Source of the DNA: Coriolopsis trogii
Lineage: Eukaryota > Basidiomycota > Agaricomycetes > Polyporales > Polyporaceae
Direction: 5' to 3'
Assembly: GCA_020543525.1 (NCBI GenBank)
Contig: JAHYIO010000023.1
Location: 1,736,001-1,800,000, forward strand
DNA: 64,000 nucleotides
In this document: positions 34,707 through 43,872 of the stretch, one piece after another
Layout: each line of letters opens with the position of its first letter
Position numbering within the stretch: position 1 is the stretch's first letter
Translations under genes and position numbers: made by a program
Notes under the pieces: model-generated
Told to the model about the DNA's origin: nothing
What the model saw: the letters and a program-made list of their open reading frames with translations, nothing else
The model's database searches: none

Positions 34707-35580
34707 ATGGACTTCCCCCCTGCTCGTCAGACCAAGCAGCCTCGGCTCGCCATCACCGCCTCTTTCTTCCTCATCGCCGTCTTCGTCGTCTGGCTCATCC
34801 TCCCCAGGAGCTCCGACCCGACGGAAGTCGTCCCTCCACCCGTCATCTCAAAGGTGCGCCTATTTCTACGTTCTTGTAGCAGAACCCAAGCCAATTGCAT
34901 CACAGGCCGTTGCTGTCTTGAGTGGCGAAACAGTCACCGGCACAGTCACGTTCACGCAACCGTACCCTACCGCACCAGTCACCGTCTCGGGTGAGGTCAA
35001 GAATCTCTCGCCTCCGTCGGAACATGGCTTCCATATCCAGTGCGTAGCTCTACCCCCGCGTTTGGCAAGTGGCATATATCCACACACGAGACCAACAGCG
35101 CCTCCGGCGACCTGAGCAACGGGTGCACGTCCGCAGGCCCCCACTTCAACCCGTTCGACAAAACGCACGGCGGGCCCACTGACGCGGACAGGCACGTTGG
35201 TGATCTGGGCAACATACAAGTGGACTCGAAGGGCGTCGCGGCCTTCTCCTTCGAGGATAGCCTCATCTCGTTGAACGGCCCGCTGAGCATCGTCGGGTAC
35301 GTTCTCTCACCATTCATGCTCTCAGGCAGAAGGAGCTTACATGCGCTTTGCTTCACAAGACGAGCTGTCGTCGTTCACTCGGTGGGTGCCATCTACTTGT
35401 ATGTTCGTCGACTTGTTACTCATTGTAGCGCAGGGAGCAGATGATCTCGGCCGGGGCGGAGACGACGAATCACTCAAGACAGGAAACGCAGGGGCCCGTG
35501 CGGCGTGTGGTGTCATCGGTATGAACGCTCCATTTTGCGCCTACATATATGCTCACACTACTTCAGGTGTGGCATCATGA
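34707..35580 (+). CDS. Cu/Zn superoxide dismutase with N-terminal membrane anchor
   Basis: Converts superoxide to oxygen and hydrogen peroxide. The N-terminus is [13 protein letters not shown] then a 20-residue hydrophobic helix ([20 protein letters not shown]), a type II signal anchor, then a short Pro-rich stalk and the complete SOD domain. Splicing at 35040-35098 gives [24 protein letters not shown], with two copper histidines and the bridging His of GPHFNP. Then follow [17 protein letters not shown] (zinc site), [17 protein letters not shown] (last copper His in VVVHS) and CGVIGVAS. Both disulfide cysteines (SNGC and AACGV) are present. Introns at 35040-35098, about 35298-35363, 35385-35430 and 35520-35566. 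Compared with cytosolic SOD1 (about 154 residues) it has about 50 extra N-terminal residues. The positive charges before the helix suggest that the enzyme domain faces the outside. Confidence 0.92.
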
Positions 35581-36536
35581 GCTATCATGAGAGAAAAGTT
35601 CACGAGCATCGCATACGACCATCATGTACGACCGTCGTATGTGCGTCTCGTCAACCCCTCTTCTATCAGTGTACTTTCGCGTCACCAGAGCATGACACGG
35701 AAAGAATATACATGCACTCGGTATCGTGACCTACCTCTAGTATTGAGTCGCAAGCTATCTTGGGGTTACAGTGACGTGTTCGAAAGGCGGGTCCATGCCA
35801 TGACGCCGCGGTACGAATCCGCGTTCAAGGCGGCTGTCGACATGCCAGTCAAGTCCGAGCATCTCGCATGGATGCATTAGAGATGAACGATCGAACATGG
35901 GTCTGCGAACCACGAGCGCTCAGTGACGCACTCGCATCTGTCGTACTCTTACACCCCTCTATGGTTGGAGCTATGATAAGGGATATGTTCTGAGGTGAGT
36001 ATGAAGCTTGAATGTGATAGAAATGAGGTGAAGGGAAGAAATAGGTGCAGGTGGGGGCTCTAGCCCCGACGCTCGAAATACTAACAGGACGAGCGACGCA
36101 TGGCGCTTGCCCGCCGCTTTGCTTCATGCGTCTCGGGGCTCGCTGGCCTGCGCTCTTCACGAGGCGGCGGACTAGCCTGCGTTCCCTGATGCCAGTGTTG
36201 CCTCTTGTATATGAGGGCGACGTTTGGAAAGTGGTTGTGAAACACTTTCCAGTGTTTCTGGATGTGGTGGACCTGCTTAGCTGATAGTAGGATGTCCATG
36301 TTCTAATCGAGTAATTTCTGCCACCACTTCTCTATCTGGTGATCCAGCTCTCGGATTACAACGCGGTGACCGGCAAAATATTCAGTTACATGGTAGCATC
36401 GTCAACAACATGGCAGAGGGAGACTACACGCGTTAACAAACACTGACTATAGACACGGTATCAACAAGAAAGCTTCCTTTGCACGGCGAAGTATACCCTG
36501 AACTTGGTCAGCTGACGAGACACGATGTCGATTGCA
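35581..36536. other. Intergenic region with one small open frame
   Basis: No recognised gene. A 72-codon frame on the minus strand at 36081-36299 begins with ATG (MDILLSAKQVHHIQKHWKVF) and ends basic (RRASAMRRSSC). It has no family I know and could be chance. Confidence 0.3.
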
Positions 36537-38388
36537 TCAGGGCTTCCGCTTTGATGAGGTAGAGGGTGCTCGCAACCGGGCGACGGGTCGAGAATCTGGT
36601 AGCTGTGTATTCGACCGTTCCTGAAAGCGAGTACTTTGGCGAGTAGGAGGTGGATTTGGCGCACGATCGTCCACGTGCTCTACGACGCGGGCGCGCTTCG
36701 AATCACGACCCACGTCCGCGGTGGCCAGGTCCTGCAAGCGACTACTACGACGGAGAGGAGGTGGGGTTCGCCGCCTATCATCCACAGGCGCCAGGACACG
36801 AGCGCGCTTTGAGATGCGCTTCTTGAGACCCATGTCCGCCATGTTCGGCTCCTCCGCAGCTGGATGATTGCTCCCTCCTTCGGACGGTGGAACCGTCGGA
36901 TATTGCGATGGCACCAGGGGCGGGGTTGGCACGGGAGTAATCGAGTCCTCGAATCCAGTCGTATCCACGTGGTGGACGGCGCGATTATCCCGATTCAAAA
37001 TGTGCGTCTGGAGGAAAGTGGACCAGTACGTATCCACATACTCGGGCGTCCACCTGTCCTCGGAGTGTGGGCTCGACTCGACGGGTGGACCATGGAAGTC
37101 GAGCATGGCCGTCAACTATTGGGTGAGCGCTGCGCTCTCCCAACGCATGCCATCGGTGAATCGACGGCACTGAGCGTTGGAATCCTGTGGGACCCCTCCG
37201 TATGCCTCATTGAATAAGACGATCCTAGAGTCAAAGAAGTGAATGTTGGTGTAAGTTAGCGTCTCAGTCGACACAGTGTGAGGTTGCCAGGAGAGCGCGC
37301 AGTACAGTACAACATAGAGCAAAGACTCCATGTCGTCCTTGAATGTGTGACGGCTTTCGGCATCGGCTGTCTGTAGCATGCGTATGGACATAAAGGCCCA
37401 TTTGCCCTGTGGATATCTGTCAGATATGACCATATCGCCATAAAGCCGACTCACGTAACGACCTGCTGACGTTGCTTCTCCAGAATCATCAACTGGACAG
37501 GAGGCATCCCAGTCGATCAGATATCCTCTCCTGACATCTCGATCAGGATCCTGAATGAGCATGATGTTATTCTCACTAATGTCCCTATGAAGGCGCGAGT
37601 CTTCGCACACGCGTCACGCATGGCTACATATCAGTCAGCACAGCGAAGCAAAGAATTCACGATGGGCGTACCGATGTAAACTTCGTATGCAGCCCAGAGT
37701 AACTCGTCCGCTCCCCGAATGTCTTTCAGTGTGTACCCCACTTTTCCGAGAACCAAGCGATAATGTTGACGCCGCGAGATAGTGAATTGCGCGCCACCAC
37801 GGCAAACTCAGCTGTCAGACGATGCTAGTTTCGTCATTGTTGTCTGCAACTCATAGCCTAGTAAAGTTCAGCACCGAGAGCAAGTGGGTACGGAATGAAC
37901 ACACCTTCTATTTGGCGCGTCTTTTTAGGAAAACGGTAAGGCACATCACCATGCCATACCATGGACGGTATATTGCGCACTATAAGGTCAGACAGGCGTC
38001 GCAGAATATCTCCTTCCAGTTCCTCGGCATCCAGATGGTACCAAGTATCTTTGATAAAGACGACGTTGCCAGTAGACACTTCCAAGGCGAAGTATCCACG
38101 GGTGCCTCGACCAATGAGCATGAGCGGGGACACAACCGGACGAGACACGATAAACTGTCTGATATTCTCGGGATGAGTTGAGAAATTCTGGGGCAGCACG
38201 TTAATAGCGAAGACACGTTCGCTATCGTAGTGGTGCGCAACCGCCTTGGCAAGCTCTTCGCCCTCGATGTTCTTCTGAGACCGGACGTATGCCGTGATGG
38301 CGGAACAAAAGGCGACTTCCTCCTGGGGCTGTGCAACTTCATATGTCAAGTCGTGACCACGCACGACGTTCGTCGAGCGAGCATACCT

Positions 38389-39210
38389 AGGACCCCTGAT
38401 AATATTGTTCAAGGCCTGATCACAAAATCGGCCATTTTCTCACTTTTGGTCCGCACATCCCACCTTCCTATTTGGGCCAGATTGGTCCGCACATGCGACA
38501 GGCTTCATTAAGCGCCTATGTTTGGTCCGCACATTGCCTTTGGCTTCAATACGCTTGTTACCCCCGCGTTTCCGCCCCCAACATGCATACGGACAACTGC
38601 CTAGAAATCAGTGCAGACCTCACTAGCTACTCTGTATACTCACTCACATTGTCTCCACTGTACCGTCTCTTTTTGACCAGAAGTCTTGACATCATGTAGT
38701 CTCCACACCGGCCTTCCGAAGGAAGGTAGCTAGTAGGTACATATAATATAGACTTAGCCATGAGCTGCTACCGAATATCTGCGCCTTTAGATAGTCAGTC
38801 TCCCACCACCTCCTCTACATACTCTTTCTTTTTTGGGCGAACCTCATGTTAAGTATGGCAGACAGCATCGCATTGATTTCACCGTCATTTGCTATGGTCA
38901 GACTATAGAGAAGTTGATAATATTGAAGCCCCGACCAACCAGGGCATAGGTGAATTGCAAGCTCCGATTACAACATACACAAGCTGGATGTAAAGACAAG
39001 GGTGCGGCCGCCGGCAGATTGAGGGTAGGCGCTGGTCCGCACATAGAACCGGCATCGAGCGTCTCCGGACACTCTGGTCCGCACATTTGGTCTGGCGTTG
39101 CAACCCATTTGGGTCACTTTTGGTCCGTATGTGAGCTGGCCTCACCCCACCAAAACCTCGATTTTGGTCCGCACCGCGATCAGGCATATGACAGTATTAT
39201 CAGGGGTCCT
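38389..39210. mobile_element. Non-autonomous hAT-type transposon, 822 bp
   Basis: Perfect 16-bp terminal inverted repeats, AGGACCCCTGATAATA at 38389-38404 and its complement at 39195-39210; similarity extends imperfectly to about 33 bp. It is flanked by perfect 8-bp target duplications GCATACCT (38381-38388 and 39211-39218), the hallmark length of hAT elements. Seven subterminal GGTCCGCAC-type motifs lie inside, three at one end and four at the other, as expected for hAT transposase binding sites. No transposase frame is present. It sits in an exon of the FunK1 kinase gene. Removing the element plus one duplication copy rejoins the kinase frame exactly (EFLWRY-ARSTNV). Confidence 0.9.
38448..39175 (+). 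repeat. Subterminal direct repeats GGTCCGCAC(AT)
   Basis: Copies at 38448-38458, 38484-38494, 38524-38534, 39034-39044 and 39076-39086 read GGTCCGCACAT; 39122-39132 (GGTCCGTATGT) and 39166-39174 (GGTCCGCAC) are variants. Most are preceded by TT or CT. All point the same way, and the middle of the element (38540-39030) has none. They are best explained as transposase-binding sites. Confidence 0.8.
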
Positions 39211-40308
39211 GCATACCTCCAGAGGAACTCGCAAAGCAGCTGGGGCTTGTTACGAATGTCGAAAGATTCGGTGACCACACAGCCAGTGCGGTCCCATCGC
39301 AAGATGCGGGCGCGCCAGCCGGACAATAAAATGGAGTACAGAAAGACACGTGCCTGCCTGGCGAAAATCTCGGCCACATAGGAGATGTGTTGACCCCACC
39401 GCTTGTCCACCTGGGTCTCAATGTTCTTGTCTGGTTGCGAGAAGAAAGTATGGCTGTCTCGGGAGACGTTACAGGCGGGGTCAATGAAGAAGTCATCAAG
39501 AGGACTGGCTTGGACATCGATGAAGAGCTTGGCATAACCAAACTCGACACGCGACGTGATAGGAGCGTGTTTGACCGTAGAGAGGTTCTCCTTGGTGTAA
39601 CAACAGATGTGGGGTTTCATGAGCCCTGGCCGATCAGGTTGAATGCTTCTCGCAGCAGTTCCATGGAAGACCAAGCCTGGGCACCGAAATCTATGGTTCG
39701 TTCGCTTGTTCAGGGCGACAAGCTAGATTCAGCATGAGTGGGTGGGGCTCTTGGCGACTATTGCATGCTCACCAATGCGTTGTATATGGCAGCAGATGTG
39801 TCCGCCTTTAGTGGGACCGACCTGAATGCGTTCCGAGAAGAGAGCACTGAGCAGAGACATTCTGTCGAGTTGAGCGTCCTCCACAGGCATAAAGAAATCC
39901 AAGAATTCGTCGACAGGCATGGGACCGAGGGTGCGCGATCTGAGTTCAACAACATGGCCCCTCTTCGAGATTTCGCGTACGTGGGATCTAGACCTCTCGT
40001 ATGGGACGAAGAAGGGTCAACAGACAGGGGGAGATTGTACACGCAAGGTGCTGAGGAATTGGGTACGGCCATAATGTGGAGCGGGAGATCTTGGAAGGAA
40101 TGATATCCAGTGAGAACTGCAGACTAGCGAGGTAAGAATGAACGAGAGTCCGCAAGGCAATGAGCAGTGGAAACAACACGAAAGCGAAAGCCCCCATGCG
40201 CTCAGCATGGACCAGGACAACAAGTCGGGACATCGGACCGCATCAGACTGAGGTCAATATCGACATGCATCCACGTTCCATGGGTACGTAAGAAGCGAAC
40301 AAGGTTAT

Positions 40309-40388
40309 GGTACTATAGTGTAGCGGTTATCACTTGGGATTCTGAGAAGTGGTGTTCCCAAAACCCAGGTTCGATTCCTGGTAGTACC
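40309..40388 (+). tRNA. tRNA-Gln (anticodon CUG) with a short intron
   Basis: The acceptor stem pairs GGTACTA (40309-40315) with TAGTACC (40382-40388). The A box is TAGTGTAGCGGTTA-like and the B box GGTTCGATTCC. The anticodon stem is TGGGA (40335-40339) with TCCCA (40356-40360), and the anticodon CTG is at 40342-40344. The loop has 16 nt instead of 7, which implies a 9-nt intron, 40346-40354, at the canonical position after nucleotide 37. The mature form closely resembles yeast tRNA-Gln. It lies between the kinase gene and the copper ATPase gene. Confidence 0.9.
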
Positions 40389-40670
40389 TATCGTTAGCAT
40401 TTTTGCTCATATTCCACGAAATGACATTCGTTATAGAGTGATGCTCGCAATTGCAAGCTAGATACTTTGGTTGGGTCCGGTGGCCAGACGATACGCATGG
40501 ACTTTGAACACAAGTCAGTCTCGAGTAAAGTGATTATTTGTCATTTTCTCACATCGATCCGTTAGAAAGTACACTTGATACAGCAAAAGAGAGACCATTA
40601 GACTAGTTGCATAAATACGACGCGAAGAGTAACAAACCGAGAAACGACTGTCCGATAGTGCTACGTACTC

Positions 40671-43600
40671 TCAGACGGTCTCGCTCATCTCCACAGGCAG
40701 CTGGCTATATCCGGAAGCATCTCTCCGACCCCGAACCAGACTCTTCAGGCTGTCCCACGCCTCACCGACGGTGTTCCGCGCGCTGTCAAGGAACGTTTCG
40801 CGGACGATGTCCTCGCCAGGCATCAAACTGGCCTGCGGACGGACCCACCACTTGAGCAGGAGAGAGCTCGTGACGACGCTCACGGACGAGAATGCCATCG
40901 CAGCCGCGGCACCCATGGGTGGCAGGCTGGCCCCGAGGGGGAGGAAGAGGCCCATGGCGAGCGGGATACCAAGGACGTTGTAGAGACATGCCCAGACGAG
41001 GTTACGGCGGATGGTGCCAAAGATGGCGCGGGAGAGGTGGAGGGCGGCGACGACGTCGAGGAGGTCGGATCGCATGAGGACGATGTCGGCCGCCTCGATA
41101 GCGACGGAGGTGCCTGAGGAAAGCGCGATGCCGACCGATGCAGCGACGAGGGAGGGAGAGTCGTTGATACCGTCTCCGACCTGAACAAGAGTTTTGTGGG
41201 TCAAGTTGTGCACATGCGATAGAGGTGCGCGAGATAAGAAACGTACCATGGCCACTCCTCCGCCGTATTTCTCCATAAGCTCGGTCACAACGGAAGCCTT
41301 GCCCTTGGGGCTCATGTTCGCCCAGACGTGCTCCGGCCTGATCCCCACCTGCTTCGCGACAGCCAGCGCCGTCCCCTTCGCATCACCGGTCATCATGTTG
41401 ACCTCGATGCCCATGTCCTGAAGCGCCCTAATTGCGTGAGCAGACGACGGCCGAGGTGCGTCAGCGAGCGCAATCGCGAGCACGGGGACGGGTTTCCCAG
41501 ACGAGGAGGCAGCAATGGACACGAAGATCGGCGTGCGGCCATGGGCTTCTGCCTCGCTGGTGAATCTAGACAGAACGGAAGGAAGCTGCGCATCGGTAGA
41601 CTGGAGGACGAAGCGCGCGTTGCCGACGAAAATGGTGTATTGGCCTTTGCCCGATGAGACGGTGATCGTAGCCTTGACACCTGCTCCCGTTACGCTCTCG
41701 AAGACGTCAATGGCAACTTCAGGGATGGCAACGATGGACTTGTTCAGAAGCTCCTTGCCATAGACTGCGACAGCCTTGGCGAGCGGGTGCTCTGAACGCG
41801 CCTCCGTTGCTGCGACCATAGCGATCAGGTCAGCTCGAGTGACGCTGTGCAGCACCTTCGTGGTAAGCGGCGCTTCCTCGAGGGAGCCGACAACGGAGTG
41901 AAGGTCGCTATGGTCGTTGGACGGAGCCCAAGCGATATCTGCGACGGTCATTTTACCCTCCGTGACAGTGCCAGTCTTGTCGAGGACGATGCGCTTGATG
42001 AACCGACTGGCCTCCAGGGCCCGACCGCCCTTGATCAGGATACCATTCTTCGCTCCCATTCCGGTGCCTACCATGATCGCGGTGGGCGTGCTCAGTCCGA
42101 GAGCACATGGACATGCCACGACGACGACGGAGATGCACAGCTGAAGGCAAATCGCGAGCTTGGAGGCGCCATGGACGTGGAACAGAGCAGGAAGGTCGTT
42201 CTCGCTGACGGAATGAGAGATGATCATCCACGCGATGAAGGTGACGAGGGACAGCAAGATGACCGTCGGCACGAAGTAACCCGCAACCTTGTCCGTGAAT
42301 GCCTGGATGGGCGCCTTGGACGTCTGGGCCTCCTCGACGAGCTTGACAATCTGTGCAAGGGCGGTGTCCTTGCCCGCCCGTGTGACAGTCATGTCAAAGG
42401 TGCCAAGGCCGTTGAGCGTCCCGCCAATAACAGTGTCGCCCGGCTGCTTCAAAACGGGCACAGGTTCGCCAGTGACAGCGCTCTCGTCCACAGTTGACGT
42501 GCCGCGTAAGACTGTGCCGTCCGCAGGAATCTTCTCGCCAGGGACGAGCTTGACCATATCGCCGACCTGAAGGAGCTCCGTAGGGATCTTCTTCTCCTGC
42601 GTACAGGCTGGGGCGTCGGTATAAATTGTCGCCATGGAGGGTGCTAGCGCCATGAGATCTGTGAGCGCAGCGCTGGTCTTGCCCTTTGCCCGATTCTCGA
42701 GGTAGCGGCCGAGCGAGACGAACATGATAAGCATAGTACTGGTGTCAAAGAAAACCATGGGGTGGTATTCGAGGTCGCGGTTATATACCATGAAACACAT
42801 TGCTCCGATTGAGTAGAAGTATGCTGCAGAGGACCCTAGGGAGATGAGGACGTCCATCGTCGCACTCCCGTGCTTGAGCGATTTGTACGCATTTCTGAAG
42901 AATTTCTGGCCTACCCAGAACATTGCCGGTGTTGTGATAAGCAGAGCGAGGACGTCCCCAACATAGAGCCCTCGACATATCTGGTGCTCCACGATCGGTC
43001 CCAGGAATGGAATCCTCTTCGCAACCATAGTGATGAAGAAGACGGGAATGGCGAAGATGAGACTCCACTTGAAGCGTATCCACCACTCCTGGATTTCCTT
43101 CGTGCGAGCGAGCGAGCGTAGTTGTGTGGCATCCTCCTGGTCGGATACCATAGCATCGAAGCCCATCTCCTCGATCCGCTCAACGAGCTCTCGGGGTCCG
43201 ACCATCGTCCTGTCGAAAGTGACTTGACAGAGTTCCGTCGTCAGAGAGACGGCGACGGCTGAGACGCCGGGCATGGCTCCCAGCTCGTTCTCCACGGTGG
43301 ATGTGCAAGCTGAACATGTCATGCCGTATATGCGTAGGGTTATTGTGTCGGAACGGGATGGAGGAATGAGGGTCGCATCGAAGCCTATGTCCGAAATCTC
43401 CTAAGGAAAGCATCAGTCTCTGAGCAATGCACTTCGAAGTGAAGGGATGGGAACGATGTCTCCTCAGAAAACAAATGAGGGATGTTGAAGTGGACACTCA
43501 CACTGACGATCTTGTCTGCATCCCATACGGCGGGGTCATACTCAACAACGCCGCGTTCTGCAAGAAGCGCGACCTTTACGGAGTATATGCCCGGCTGTGT

Positions 43601-43872
43601 TCGCAACATGCCTTCTATTGACTATTCGGCTTCAGCGAGTGGAGATTGGGCAGGACTCTACCACTACACACCTCGACGCACGCGCCACATGTCATGCCCT
43701 CGATCCTCAACTCGCACTTCTCCGCTGCCAACGCATCTCCAGCAACGAGCGGCTCATCCTCCGAGTGTGGAAGCTCTACCTTGCCCGACGTAGGAGTTCT
43801 TGGTGTTCGAAGGATGTTGAAAGCGGCGGATAGACCAGCCATGACGGGGGTAATGGGTGTCCTTGGGGGCAT
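40671..43872 (-). CDS. CCC2: Copper-transporting P1B-type ATPase (CCC2/ATP7-like)
   Basis: Pumps Cu(I) into the secretory pathway (trans-Golgi) to load multicopper enzymes. Start at 43872 gives MPPRTPITPVMAGLSAAFN. Two heavy-metal-associated domains carry GMTCGAC (first exon) and GMTCSAC. Eight membrane helices are recognisable. Motifs in order: DESAVTGEP (actuator), VVACPCALGLSTP (intramembrane CPC copper site), VLDKTGTVTEG (phosphorylated Asp), SEHPLAKA (His-Pro of P1B ATPases), MMTGDAKGTA (usual TGDN is TGDA here) and VGDGINDSPSL. A 66-nt intron, 41181-41246, has no stop and a length divisible by three, so an unspliced mRNA would add 22 residues just before GDGIND. The tail is short and ends SQLPVEMSETV. 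Length about 980 residues, normal for fungal CCC2. Confidence 0.95.

Larger units (their letters stand above)
36537..40072 (-). pseudogene. FunK1-type protein kinase gene split by a hAT element, possibly decaying
   Basis: Fungus-specific kinase family expanded in agaricomycetes. In transcript order: MAVPNSSAPC (start 40072), GHVVELRSRTLGPMPVDEFLDFF, AFRSVPLKADTSAAIYNAL, LNKRTNHRFRCPGLVFHGTA, KPHICCYTKENL, RVFLYSILLSGWRARILRWDRTGCVVTESF, EFLWRYA; then the 822-bp element; then RSTNVVRGHDLTYEVAQ, GRGTRGYFALEVSTGNVVFIKDTWY, HYRLVLGKVG, SRLHRDISENNIML (catalytic loop), GYLIDWDAS (DWD in place of DFG), and a basic disordered tail to 36537. Two places seem out of frame: near 39850 (FLDFFMPVEDAQ versus the following frame) and at 37605-37610, where an extra CA/TG unit separates AMRDAC from EDSRLHRD. 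Splicing to an alternative acceptor could bypass the second one. I therefore favour a decaying gene, but an expressed variant is possible. Confidence 0.65.

Noticed and set aside
38448..39175. Regularly repeated GGTCCGCAC motif considered as a CRISPR-like or satellite array
   Set aside because: Spacing is irregular, the copies cluster at the two ends of a TIR element, and the organism is a eukaryote; transposase-binding repeats explain it better.
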